From: JBFWUM01 sp050247255
GTDB taxonomy: Bacteria > Acidobacteriota > Vicinamibacteria > Vicinamibacterales > UBA2999
Direction of reading: 5' to 3'
Assembly (NCBI GenBank): GCA_050247255.1
Contig: JBFWUM010000002.1
Coordinates: forward strand, 124,001 to 188,000
Length of the DNA: 64,000 nucleotides
Below the pieces are notes generated by a model that searched no databases, was not told the DNA's origin, and was given only the letters and a program-made list of their open reading frames with translations. Position numbers and translations under genes: made by a program. Numbering within the stretch: position 1 is the first letter of the stretch; each line of letters opens with the position of its first letter. Of the stretch, positions 34,683 to 43,232 are shown piece after piece.

Positions 34683-35856
34683 GAATCGATTGCCCGTCCG
34701 CGCGACGTTCCTGCCGTACCACCAGCCGTTGATCGACGCCGCCGACGAAGCTGCCGTCGTCGATACCCTGCGCTCCGGGTGGCTGACCACCGGGCCGAAG
34801 ACCAAGCGCTTCGAGCAGGTGCTCGCCGGTTACACCGGTGCCGCGCACTGTGTCGCGTTGAACTCGTGCACCGCGGCGCTGCACCTTGCCCTCGAGGCGG
34901 TAGGCGTCGGCCCCGGCGACGAAGTGATCACCTCGCCGATCACCTTCGCCTCGACCGCCAACGTGATCGTGCACCGCGGGGCCACGCCGGTGTTCGTGGA
35001 TGTCGAGCCCGACACGCTCAATCTCGACGCCTCGCGCCTCGAGGCGGCGATCTCGCCGCGCACCCGGGCGATCATCCCGGTCGACTTCGCCGGTCACCCC
35101 TGCGATCTCGACGCGATCCTGGCCATCGCGCGGCGCCACCGCCTGGTCGTCATCGAGGATGCGGCGCACGCCATCGGCGCCGAATACCGGGGCCGCCGGG
35201 TCGGCGGCATCGCCGACCTGACGGCGTTCTCGTTCTACGCCACCAAGAACATCACCAGCGCCGAAGGGGGCGCGCTGACGACGAATAACGCCGAGTGGGC
35301 CGAGCGGGCGGCGATCATGGGACTGCACGGCATCAGCCGCGACGCGTGGAAGCGGTACAGTGCCGAGGGCTATCAGCACTGGGACATCATCGGTGCCGGC
35401 TACAAGTACAACATGCCGGATCTGGCCGGAGCGCTGGTGCTGTCGCAGTTCGAGAAGCTCGACGCCTTCCGGGCGCGCCGCGCCGAGCTCAAGACGCGCA
35501 TGGATGCCCACTTCCGCGACACGCCCGAGCTCTCGATGCCGGCGGAGCGGCCCGACATCCGCCACGCCTACCACCTCTACCCGATCATCCTGCGGACCGA
35601 GATGCTCACCGCCGATCGCGACACGATCATGCAGGCGATCCAGCAGGAGAACATCGGCATCGGCATCCACTTCCGCGCCGTGCACCTGCATCCGTTTTAC
35701 GTGGAGAGCTTCGGCTTCCGTCGCGGGATGTTCCCGAACGCCGAGTCCTACTCCGACCGGACGATCTCGCTGCCGCTGTATGCGCGCATGACCGACCGGG
35801 ACGCCGATGATGTGGTGGCCGCGGTGCGCGCGGTGCTCGCGCACTATCGCCGATAG
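34681..35856 (+). CDS. DegT/DnrJ/EryC1/StrS aminotransferase (ArnB/PseC-like)
   Basis: About 391 residues from ATG 34681 (TTG 34690 possible). NSCTAALHLALEAVGVGPGD binds PLP phosphate, VVIEDAAHAIGAEYRGR carries the ring-interacting Asp, and Schiff-base Lys189 is in SFYATKNITSAEGGAL, the form seen in ArnB and PseC rather than PglE. Expected reaction: transamination of a UDP-4-keto sugar. The PseH-like acetyltransferase two genes on supports a pseudaminate-like or 4-amino-sugar branch. The family is certain; the sugar is not. Confidence 0.9.
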   Translation: MNRLPVRATFLPYHQPLIDAADEAAVVDTLRSGWLTTGPKTKRFEQVLAGYTGAAHCVALNSCTAALHLALEAVGVGPGDEVITSPITFASTANVIVHRGATPVFVDVEPDTLNLDASRLEAAISPRTRAIIPVDFAGHPCDLDAILAIARRHRLVVIEDAAHAIGAEYRGRRVGGIADLTAFSFYATKNITSAEGGALTTNNAEWAERAAIMGLHGISRDAWKRYSAEGYQHWDIIGAGYKYNMPDLAGALVLSQFEKLDAFRARRAELKTRMDAHFRDTPELSMPAERPDIRHAYHLYPIILRTEMLTADRDTIMQAIQQENIGIGIHFRAVHLHPFYVESFGFRRGMFPNAESYSDRTISLPLYARMTDRDADDVVAAVRAVLAHYRR

Positions 35857-35862
35857 GAGCCG

Positions 35863-36978
35863 ATGGCAGACGTCCAGGACCAGAAGACATACGGGTTGCG
35901 GCGGGGGGCCGAGGAGTTCCCGCTGATGCTCGTCATCTCGATCATCTACCCCTGCAATTTCGGCTGCCCGAACTGTCCGTACACCGACGCCAACTCCGAG
36001 ATTCGGCAGTTCTACCACCAGCGCCACGGCGATCTGTTTCCAGAGCCGCTGTGGAATCGCCTGGCCGCCGAGTGCGGGGAGTACGGGGCGTGGATGCGCT
36101 GTACGGGCGGTGGCGAACCGATGCTGCACCCGCGGATGGTCGACATGATCGAGTTCGCCAAGGGCAGGGGCGCGCGGGTCTGGATGAACACCAACGGCAG
36201 CATGTTCGGCCCGACGCCGGTCCTGCGCAGCAAGCTCGAGCGCCTGATCACGGCCGGGATCGACCTGATCGAGTTCTCGATGGATGCCGGCGACGCCGAG
36301 ACCTACGCGCAGGTCCGCCCGCCGCACCGCGGCGGGCCGCCTCGCGATCCGCAGAAATGGTGGGGCAATGCCGTGGCCAACGTGCGGGCGGCGCTCGAAC
36401 TGCGCGCGCGGCACCGTGCGCCGACGCGCATTGTCGTCTCAGTGATCCGCCAGCAGCAGATCGAGGGCAAGCTCGACGCCGCCGTCGACTTCTGGCTCAA
36501 GGACGTCGGCGTCGACGAGGTGATCACCCGCAAGTTCCTCACCTGGGACGACAATACGCACATCCAGATGGGACGGGCCCTCGACCCGCACCTCTACCAG
36601 TCGCAGCCCACGGAGCCGAAGCAGCCGTGCGTCTGGCCGTTCGAGCGCCTGAATGTCGACACCCTCGGCCGCATCGCGCTGTGCGGGCAGGACATCAGCT
36701 TCCGGACCGCCGAGCTCTTCCCGAACGCCAACGACGTCTCGATCAGGGAGATCTGGCAGGGCGAGCGCTTCAACTGGTATCGCCGCCTGCACCTCGAGGG
36801 GCGCGGTGCGGAAGCGTTTCCGTGTCGTGGTTGCTCGGCGTGGTTCGCGGGTATTCGTGACTGGGAGCACGGCTGGCTGAAGGTGCTCAAGACGTCCGGC
36901 GACCACCTCAAGGCGGTGATGAAGCACGACCTCGGCGTGGTGGTCGACATCTACGAGCCTGGGCCCGACGGCCGGTGA
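35863..36978 (+). CDS. Radical SAM/SPASM domain protein
   Basis: A 371-residue protein with AGGAG (35855-35859) only three bases before the ATG. Cluster motif CNFGCPNC gives C31, C35 and C38, followed by RCTGGGEPMLHPRM and the barrel strands WMNTNGSMF and IEFSMDAGDAETY. The C-terminal region has CVWPFERLNVDTLGRIALCG and PCRGC, a SPASM/twitch-like auxiliary cluster site. It lies between a sugar aminotransferase and a GNAT acetyltransferase, so it may act on the same sugar nucleotide, which would be unusual chemistry. It overlaps the GNAT gene by GTGA. Related in layout to the enzyme at 9244 but clearly a different subgroup. Confidence 0.85.
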   Translation: MADVQDQKTYGLRRGAEEFPLMLVISIIYPCNFGCPNCPYTDANSEIRQFYHQRHGDLFPEPLWNRLAAECGEYGAWMRCTGGGEPMLHPRMVDMIEFAKGRGARVWMNTNGSMFGPTPVLRSKLERLITAGIDLIEFSMDAGDAETYAQVRPPHRGGPPRDPQKWWGNAVANVRAALELRARHRAPTRIVVSVIRQQQIEGKLDAAVDFWLKDVGVDEVITRKFLTWDDNTHIQMGRALDPHLYQSQPTEPKQPCVWPFERLNVDTLGRIALCGQDISFRTAELFPNANDVSIREIWQGERFNWYRRLHLEGRGAEAFPCRGCSAWFAGIRDWEHGWLKVLKTSGDHLKAVMKHDLGVVVDIYEPGPDGR

Positions 36979-37490
36979 CTGGGGACGGGGCGCTGCGCCT
37001 CGTGCCGCTCGAGCCGGCGCACCTGGCGCTCACGCGGCAGTGGGCCAACGATCCCGGGATCGCCCGCCTCATGGACCGCGCGCGCCAGGTCTCGGAGGCG
37101 GAGCACGCCGCCTGGTTCGCGTCGCTCGCCGGCCGGGAGGACTGCCGCTATTTTGCGATCGAGCGACACGGGCGTCATGTCGGCAACGTCTGGCTGTGGA
37201 GCATCGACCCGCGTCACCGGAAGGCAGAACTCCGGATTGTCATCGGCGACCCGGCGGCCCGCGGCCAGGACAGCGGCGCCACGGCGATCGACCTGCTCAG
37301 CCGTCATGCGTTCGAGCAGCTCGGCCTGCACCGCGTGTACGCCTACGTCCTGAGCATCAACCCCGCCGGGCGGCGGGCGTTCGAGAAGGCCGGCTTCACG
37401 CTGGAAGGCACGCTGCGCGACGATCGCCGGGCCTCGGATCGCTTCGTCGACTGCTGGCTGCTCGCGCGAATCCGTCCAGATGTTCCCTGA
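36975..37490 (+). CDS. GNAT-family N-acetyltransferase (PseH-like)
   Basis: A 171-residue protein from GTG 36975. GNAT features: LRLVPLEPAHLALTRQWAND at the N-terminus, GNVWLWSIDPRHRKAELRIV on strands 4-5, the acetyl-CoA loop in GQDSGATAIDLLSRHAF, and LSINPAGRRAFEKAGFTLEG at the end. This matches RimJ/PseH-type enzymes; PseH acetylates the C4 amino group of a UDP-4-amino sugar made by PseC, the branch of the aminotransferase two genes upstream. Coupled on both sides (GTGA upstream, 11-base overlap downstream). Confidence 0.85.
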   Translation: MTGDGALRLVPLEPAHLALTRQWANDPGIARLMDRARQVSEAEHAAWFASLAGREDCRYFAIERHGRHVGNVWLWSIDPRHRKAELRIVIGDPAARGQDSGATAIDLLSRHAFEQLGLHRVYAYVLSINPAGRRAFEKAGFTLEGTLRDDRRASDRFVDCWLLARIRPDVP

Positions 37491-38928
37491 ACTGAGCGAC
37501 AGCACGCTCACCTTCGTGCGCGCCGGCTACGGCGTGCTGATGGTGCTCACGCTGCTGCAGGCGTTGCCGGAAGCGCGCCGCTTCTTCGTGAGCGAGCGGT
37601 GGGGTGGCTACGCCAAGTCCGGCGCGGCCGTCGACGCGATCCAGAACCCCTGGGTGATGCCGCTGATGCTCGCCGCCTGGATGGCGGCGGCTGCGGCGCT
37701 GGCCCTGGACCTTGCGCCGGTCTGGTCGGCGCTCGTCAACCTCGCGATCTGCCGCTACTTCTTCATCCACATGCGCTGGCGCGGGGTGCTGCGCGGCATG
37801 GGCGCTCCCGGGTTCATCGCCTACTGGCTTGGACTCGCCATCTTCCTGCTGGAATACACCGGACGCTTCGCCCCGGCGCTGCGGCCGCTGTCGCTGCTGG
37901 TGATCCAGGCGGACCTCGCGTTCATCATGCTCTCGGCGGGCATCTACAAGGCGACGGCGGGATATCCGCGCAACCAGGGCATGGAGCTCGGGCTGGCCAA
38001 CCCGATGTGGGGCTACTGGTGGCGCCGCTACAGCCGCGTGCGTCCCGGACATCCCGTGTTCTGGACGCTGAACCAGCTGGCCTGGAGCACCGAAGTGGCC
38101 GGCGGGCTGCTGATGCTGCTGCCCTGGACCCGCGAAGCCGGCGGCCTCGTCATCAGCCTGAGCTTCATCTTCATCCTCACGCAGATTCGTCTTGGGTTCC
38201 TGTGCGAGATGGTCGTGCTCGCCGGGCTGCTCTACCTGACGCCCGGCAGCCCGGTCGATTCGTGGATCGCCTCGGTGACGGGCCCCGTCGCGGTGGCGAC
38301 CGCCACGTCGAGCCCGTCCGTGGCCGTCGTCAACGCCGTCCTCGCCCTCGCCTTGTGGGCCTACCTGCTGCTGCTGCCGCTCGCCCACGCGGGGCTCTTC
38401 TACAACTTCTACGCGCGCCGGGCGCTCCCCGGCCCGCTGCAGGCGCCGCTCGAGCGGTACACGAACCTGTTCGGGATCATCATCTGGCGCGTGTTCTCGG
38501 TGGACCTGGTGAATTTCTTCATCCGGATCCATGTCGAGCCGCGCGACGGCGGTGCGCGGGTGGCGGCGTCCCGGCTCGGCTCATGGCCGCGCTTCAACCA
38601 CGTCGGCGAGATGATCTGCCTGACGTCGCTGTTCACGACGATGAAGTACTACCCAGGCAACGACGCGTTGTTCCGCGAGCGCCTGTTGCGTTACGCGCGG
38701 ACGATTCCACATCCTGCCGGCGCCGTCCTCGTCTTCGAGTACTGCCGCGTGTTGAAGCTGCCGACCCGCTTCGAGTGGGCGGCGGCGGCCGAGTACCGGG
38801 TTGACGTCGTGGCGGGGACGGTGGGCGAGCATCTTCACGACCCGGACTTCTCGGCACGGGCGCCCCACGCCGTGTCGCCGGTGCACGAGGGAGGCGTGCC
38901 CGGCAGCTACGCGCCGGCGCGCCGCTAG
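37480..38928 (+). CDS. HTTM-like polytopic membrane protein
   Basis: A 482-residue protein with about eight membrane helices in its first 330 residues (MPLMLAAWMAAAAALALDL; WLGLAIFLLEYTGRFAPAL; EMVVLAGLLYLTPGSPV) and a soluble C-terminal 120 residues. The segment ADLAFIMLSAGIYKATAGYP, with the Lys after a membrane helix, and FWTLNQLAWSTEVAGGLLML resemble HTTM (vitamin-K-dependent gamma-carboxylase-like) membrane domains. The role in bacterial glycan loci is not established. ATG 37480 lies inside the end of the GNAT gene. Confidence 0.55.
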   Translation: MFPELSDSTLTFVRAGYGVLMVLTLLQALPEARRFFVSERWGGYAKSGAAVDAIQNPWVMPLMLAAWMAAAAALALDLAPVWSALVNLAICRYFFIHMRWRGVLRGMGAPGFIAYWLGLAIFLLEYTGRFAPALRPLSLLVIQADLAFIMLSAGIYKATAGYPRNQGMELGLANPMWGYWWRRYSRVRPGHPVFWTLNQLAWSTEVAGGLLMLLPWTREAGGLVISLSFIFILTQIRLGFLCEMVVLAGLLYLTPGSPVDSWIASVTGPVAVATATSSPSVAVVNAVLALALWAYLLLLPLAHAGLFYNFYARRALPGPLQAPLERYTNLFGIIIWRVFSVDLVNFFIRIHVEPRDGGARVAASRLGSWPRFNHVGEMICLTSLFTTMKYYPGNDALFRERLLRYARTIPHPAGAVLVFEYCRVLKLPTRFEWAAAAEYRVDVVAGTVGEHLHDPDFSARAPHAVSPVHEGGVPGSYAPARR

Positions 38929-38940
38929 GGCCTTGTCATC

Positions 38941-40734
38941 ATGTGCGGCATAGCGGGGGTGTTTGGGCACAGCGACCGCGACACGGTCGCGGCCATGCTC
39001 GCGGCCCTTCGCCACCGCGGTCCCGACGACGAGTTCATCGTCGCCGGTGACCGGTTCACGCTCGGCGCCCGGCGGCTCAGCATCCTCGACGTCGCCGGGG
39101 GGCGGCAGCCGTTGACCAGCGAGGATGGCCGCGTGGTCGCGGCGCAGAACGGCGAGCTTTACAACTTCCCCGAGCTGCGCCCCGCGCTCCTCGCGGCCGG
39201 CCACGCACTGCATACCCGGACCGACACCGAGCTGCTCCCGCACCTGTGGGAGGAGCACGGTGAAGATCTGCCGCGGCACCTCGACGGCATGTTCGCCCTG
39301 GCGATCTGGGACGACCGGCGCCAGGTCGGGTTTCTGGCCCGCGATCGGATGGGGAAGAAGCCGCTGTACTACTGGTCGCACCGGGGCGCCCTGTACTTCG
39401 CCTCGGAGCTGAAGGCCATCCTGGCTGTTCCCGGCTTCGAGCGGCGGCTGAACGACGAGGCCTTGCACCACTATCTCGCCTATAAGCACGTGCCGCATCC
39501 GATGAGCATCTTCAAGGGTGTGCAGGCGCTTGCCCCGGCGCATCGGCTGCTGTTCACCCCCGGACGCGATCCGGACGTCTCGCGCTACTGGTCGCTGTCG
39601 TTCGCGCCGCGCGATGCGGCCGTGCCCGACGAGCGTGAAGCGGCCGAGGAGCTGCTGGTGCGGCTGCGATCGGCGGTCCGCCGGCGCCTGCTGTCCGACG
39701 TGCCGGTGGGATTCTTTCTCAGCGGCGGCCTCGACTCCTCGCTGACCACCGTGCTGGCCGCCGAGGCCGCAGCGTCGCGGGTGCAGACGTTCACCCTGAC
39801 CTACGCCGGCCAGGCATCGACCGCCGGCAAGGAGGAGGACCGCCGCTGGGCGCGCTATGTCGCCCAGCGGTGGGGGACCGAGCACTACGAGGAGACGATC
39901 GAGGTCACCAGCTATCCCGACAGCCTGCGGCACGTGCTGCGCGCGTTCGACGAACCGTTTGCCGGCGTCGTCTCCACGTATTTCCTCGCGCAGCGCATGG
40001 CGCAGCACGTCAAGGTCGCCGTCGCCGGCGACGGCGCCGACGAGCTGTTCGGCAGTTATCTCTCGCATCGACTGGCCGCCGGTGCGCAGGCGACGCCTGA
40101 CGTGTCGGGCCAGCCCGACTGGGAGTGGCGGGCGAAGCTGCTGGTCTTCAGCGAGGCCGAGCGGATGGCCCTCTACGCGCCGGCGTTCCGGGCCGAGATG
40201 TCCCGGTATTCGACCGCCGAGCACCTGCGGCAGGCCTTCTGCGGACTGACTGCCGCCGACCCGCTCAATCGCATGCTCGAGGCGGAGTGGCGCGGCATCT
40301 TCCCCGATCAGGTCCTCACCTTTGTCGATCGGCTGTCGATGGCCCACTCGCTGGAGGTGCGCAGCGCCTTCCTCGACACGGCGGTCGTCGAGTTCGTGGC
40401 CTCGCTTCCGGGCTCGCTGAAAATCGCCGGCGGGGTGACCAAGTACCTGTTGAAGCGCGCGGCCGAACGCTACTTCCCGGCCGCGATGATCCACCGGCCG
40501 AAGGAGGGGTTCCTCATGCCGGTGACCCAGTGGGTGCAGGGGCCGCTCGAGGCATGGGTGCGCGAGACGCTGGCGCCCCGCCGCCTCGCCATGCACGGCC
40601 TGTTCGATCCGGCAGGTGTCCAGGCGCTGGTCACCCGCATCTACGAGCCGGACGCGGACTATCGCGACGTCAACAAGGTGCTCGCGCTGCTGGCCTTCCA
40701 GGAGTGGTACGAGCTGTACCGTCCGGCGCGATGA
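38941..40734 (+). CDS. asnB: Asparagine synthase family amidotransferase, copy 3
   Basis: A 597-residue protein starting MCGIAG with Cys2 as glutaminase nucleophile. Glutaminase motifs: RHRGPDDEF, AQNGELYNF (an Ala-Gln replaces the usual Thr/Val-Tyr), ARDRMGKKPLYYW. Synthetase motifs: LSGGLDSS near residue 261 and AGDGADELFGSYLSHR, and near the end RPKEGFLMPVTQWVQG. It is the shortest of the three copies and differs from them in the GxGADELFGSY loop, so it is not a recent duplicate. Likely amidates a carboxylated sugar. Overlaps the GT2 gene by ATGA. Confidence 0.92.
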   Translation: MCGIAGVFGHSDRDTVAAMLAALRHRGPDDEFIVAGDRFTLGARRLSILDVAGGRQPLTSEDGRVVAAQNGELYNFPELRPALLAAGHALHTRTDTELLPHLWEEHGEDLPRHLDGMFALAIWDDRRQVGFLARDRMGKKPLYYWSHRGALYFASELKAILAVPGFERRLNDEALHHYLAYKHVPHPMSIFKGVQALAPAHRLLFTPGRDPDVSRYWSLSFAPRDAAVPDEREAAEELLVRLRSAVRRRLLSDVPVGFFLSGGLDSSLTTVLAAEAAASRVQTFTLTYAGQASTAGKEEDRRWARYVAQRWGTEHYEETIEVTSYPDSLRHVLRAFDEPFAGVVSTYFLAQRMAQHVKVAVAGDGADELFGSYLSHRLAAGAQATPDVSGQPDWEWRAKLLVFSEAERMALYAPAFRAEMSRYSTAEHLRQAFCGLTAADPLNRMLEAEWRGIFPDQVLTFVDRLSMAHSLEVRSAFLDTAVVEFVASLPGSLKIAGGVTKYLLKRAAERYFPAAMIHRPKEGFLMPVTQWVQGPLEAWVRETLAPRRLAMHGLFDPAGVQALVTRIYEPDADYRDVNKVLALLAFQEWYELYRPAR

Positions 40735-41522
40735 ACCCGGGCCGCGCGTCTTTCGGGCTGTCGATGCTGGGCTGGGCGCTCAACGAGGAAGAGAGCGTCA
40801 GCGACTATATCGAGCGCGCGGGCGCGCTGCTGGCGTCGGTCACCGACGACTACGAGCTCATCCTGATTGACGACGGCAGCACGGATCGTACGTGGGAGAT
40901 TGTCGAGCAGCATCGGCCGGCGCGGCCATGGCTCCGGCCGTTCCGCAATGACCGGAACCGCGGGTCTGGCTACAACACCAAGCGTGCGCTCGGCCTGGCG
41001 ACCAAGGACTATGTTTTCTGGCAGACGGTGGACTGGTCCTACGACATCTCGGCGTTGATGGCCTCGTTGCCGCTGCTCGACAGGTACGACGTGCTGCAGG
41101 GGGTCAGGGGAGACGCGCTGACGTTGCGCAGGGTCTTCAGGCATCGCTCCGACAGCGCGTACAAGGGGCTGGTGTCGTGGGTCAACTATCGCCTGATCCG
41201 CGTCCTCTTCGGCCTGCCGATCAGCGACTATCAGAATGTCACCGTCTATCCCAGAGCGTTGATTCAGGGCGTCACGCTCGAGAGCGAAAGCTCGTTCACC
41301 AACGCCGAGTGCCTGTTGAAGACCTGGTGGCAGGGCGCGACCTTCAAGGAGGTTCATGTGCCCTTCGTGAAGCGGCAGCGTGGCGTGGGAACCGGGACGC
41401 GCCCTGGCGCCATTGCCACCGCCATCCGTGACATCCTGGGCTGGTGGACGCGGTGGGTGGTCCTCGGCAGGCGCTCTCATCGCGGCCGCGGCCGCGTGGT
41501 CACCGTGCACGATGCGACATAG
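40731..41522 (+). CDS. Family 2 glycosyltransferase
   Basis: About 263 residues from ATG 40731. GT-A fold: LSMLGWALNEEESVSDYIER, the nucleotide-binding LILIDDGSTDRTWEI, FRNDRNRGSGYNTKRALGLA and KDYVFWQTVDWSYD. Then SDYQNVTVYPRAL and SSFTNAECLLKTWWQGATF give the acceptor region, close to the dolichol-phosphate-mannose-synthase-like branch. No membrane helices at the C-terminus. Adjacent to a UPF0104-type membrane protein, a frequent pairing in which a polyprenyl-phosphate sugar is made and moved. That role is inferred. Confidence 0.85.
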   Translation: MNPGRASFGLSMLGWALNEEESVSDYIERAGALLASVTDDYELILIDDGSTDRTWEIVEQHRPARPWLRPFRNDRNRGSGYNTKRALGLATKDYVFWQTVDWSYDISALMASLPLLDRYDVLQGVRGDALTLRRVFRHRSDSAYKGLVSWVNYRLIRVLFGLPISDYQNVTVYPRALIQGVTLESESSFTNAECLLKTWWQGATFKEVHVPFVKRQRGVGTGTRPGAIATAIRDILGWWTRWVVLGRRSHRGRGRVVTVHDAT

Positions 41523-42471
41523 GCTGCTGCTCGCCGCGCAGGGGCTGGGCACGATCCTCCTGCTGGCCCTGCTGTTCCGCGATTTCGAGTGGGCGGCATT
41601 CCGCGCGCTGTTTGCGCAGCTGCCGCTCTCGTTCTACCTGCTGTCCCTCGCCGCCGTGATGGCCGGCCAGCTGCTCTATGCGTGGCGCTGGCGCGCGCTG
41701 CTCGTCGCTGCCGGCGTCCGGGTGCCGTTCCACCGCGTGCTGACACAGCACTTCATCGGCGTCTTCCTGAACAACTTCCTGCCGTCGACTGTCGGCGGTG
41801 ACGCCGCGAAGGTGTACTACCTTGGCCGCGGCCACGGCTACGGGCCGGTCACCGCCTCGGTGGTGCTCGACCGCGTGCTCGGCCTCGGGCTCCTGGCGGT
41901 GCTGGCCACCGCGACCCTCTGGATGCAGCCGCCGGCCGATCCGGCGTATCGCACCGCGCGCGTGGTCATCACGGCCCTTGCGCTCGCATGTGCGGCCGCG
42001 ATCGCCATCGCGGCCGGCGGGCACGCCTACCTGCCGCTGCGGCTTGCGAGTGGGAGGCCGCGCCTGGCGGCGCTGGCGGCGACGCTCGGGCGGGCCCGTG
42101 GCATCGCGGAGCGGGCGGTGCGGTCGCCTGCTGTCTGGCTGCAGGCCGCGACAGCGGTGGTTGTCTATTTCCTGCTGATCGCCCTCGTCTATCGTGTGTT
42201 CATCCAGATGCAGGCCGGCCCCCGCCTCCCGTTCGCGGGCGTGCTGATGGCCGTCACGACGACGTCAGTGCTGAGCAGTGTCCCCATCACGATCAACGGC
42301 CTCGGGCTGCGCGAGCAGCTGCACGTCCTCCTGCTGGCGCCGCTCGGCGTGTCGCGCGAGGCCGCCGTTGCCATCTCGTTGCTGATGTTCGGTCATCTCC
42401 TGCTCGGCAGCCTCGCCGGCGGCGTCCTCTGGCTGCAGGTGTCGCGCCGCAGCGGAGTTGCCGCCGGCTGA
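41512..42471 (+). CDS. UPF0104/AglD-type (lysylphosphatidylglycerol synthase TM region) membrane protein
   Basis: About 319 residues from ATG 41512 with about eight membrane helices. The family landmark FIGVFLNNFLPSTVGGDAAK follows the third helix, then YYLGRGHGYGPVTASVVLDR and, in the C-terminal half, VLSSVPITINGLGLREQL, all typical of LPG_synthase_TM proteins. Members are thought to flip or handle lipid-linked substrates; the neighbouring GT2 gene suggests polyprenyl-phosphate sugar. It starts inside the end of the GT2 gene. Confidence 0.85.
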   Translation: MRHRLLLAAQGLGTILLLALLFRDFEWAAFRALFAQLPLSFYLLSLAAVMAGQLLYAWRWRALLVAAGVRVPFHRVLTQHFIGVFLNNFLPSTVGGDAAKVYYLGRGHGYGPVTASVVLDRVLGLGLLAVLATATLWMQPPADPAYRTARVVITALALACAAAIAIAAGGHAYLPLRLASGRPRLAALAATLGRARGIAERAVRSPAVWLQAATAVVVYFLLIALVYRVFIQMQAGPRLPFAGVLMAVTTTSVLSSVPITINGLGLREQLHVLLLAPLGVSREAAVAISLLMFGHLLLGSLAGGVLWLQVSRRSGVAAG

Positions 42472-42486
42472 TTCGGACGCTACGAT
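42458..42486 (+). promoter_or_regulatory. Candidate promoter upstream of the WbqC gene
   Basis: TTGCCG (42458-42463), 17-base spacer, TACGAT (42481-42486), then 11 bases to GTG 42498. Four of six positions match at each hexamer, and the spacing is ideal. The predicted transcript start is about five bases before GTG, a near-leaderless layout also seen at 29021 and 45167. Confidence 0.3.
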
Positions 42487-42497
42487 TTCGAGGCTCC

Positions 42498-43232
42498 GTG
42501 GTTCCCCTTGATCGGACGGTCGTCATCCTGCAGCCCGGCTATCTGCCGTGGCTCGGCTTCTTCGATCAAATGCGGCGCGCCGACGTCTTCGTCTATTACG
42601 ACGACGTCCAGTACGACACGCACGGCTGGCGGAACCGGAACCGGATCAAGACGCAGCACGGGCCGATGTGGCTGACCGTGCCCGTGCACCATCATGGCCT
42701 TCGCGCGCGGCGGATTCTCGACGTCGAGATCGACGGCCGCACGCCGTGGGCGCGGAAGCACCTGGCCGGCATCCGCCAGGCATACGCGAGGGCGCCCTTC
42801 CTCGCCGAGTTCTACCCGCGCCTGGAGGCGGTCCTCGTCCGCCCGTGGCAGCGGCTTGCGGAGCTCAACCTGGCCGTGGCGGCGCTGATCGCCGAGGCGC
42901 TCGGGGTGGCGCCGCTCATCGCCCGATCGTCGACGCTCGACATCGGCGGCGAGCGCAGCGAGCGGCTGGTGGCTATCTGCCGGCACTTCGGCGCGACCAG
43001 GTACGTGAGCGGGAGCTCCGCGCGGAGCTACCTGGATGTGGGGCGGTTCGACGCCGCGGGCATTGCGGTGGAGTGGCAGGACTACGCCCACCCCACATAT
43101 CCCCAGCAGCACGGGGCCTTCGCGCCGTACCTGTCGGCGCTCGACCTGCTGCTGAACTGCGGTCCGGCGAGCCGGGACATCCTGGCGGGCGGCCGGGGCG
43201 CGGCAACGATCAACGTGGAGCACCCTCAGTGA
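42498..43232 (+). CDS. WbqC-family protein
   Basis: About 244 residues from GTG 42498. The family start is clear: VVILQPGYLPWLGFFDQMRR, then ADVFVYYDDVQYDTHGWRNR and NRIKTQHGPMWLTVPVHHH, with later SSARSYLDVGRFDAAGI and VEWQDYAHPTYPQQHGAFAP. WbqC proteins occur widely in O-antigen and capsule loci and often accompany aminotransferases and dehydratases, but their reaction has not been settled as far as I know. It overlaps the dehydratase gene by GTGA. Confidence 0.88.
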   Translation: MVPLDRTVVILQPGYLPWLGFFDQMRRADVFVYYDDVQYDTHGWRNRNRIKTQHGPMWLTVPVHHHGLRARRILDVEIDGRTPWARKHLAGIRQAYARAPFLAEFYPRLEAVLVRPWQRLAELNLAVAALIAEALGVAPLIARSSTLDIGGERSERLVAICRHFGATRYVSGSSARSYLDVGRFDAAGIAVEWQDYAHPTYPQQHGAFAPYLSALDLLLNCGPASRDILAGGRGAATINVEHPQ

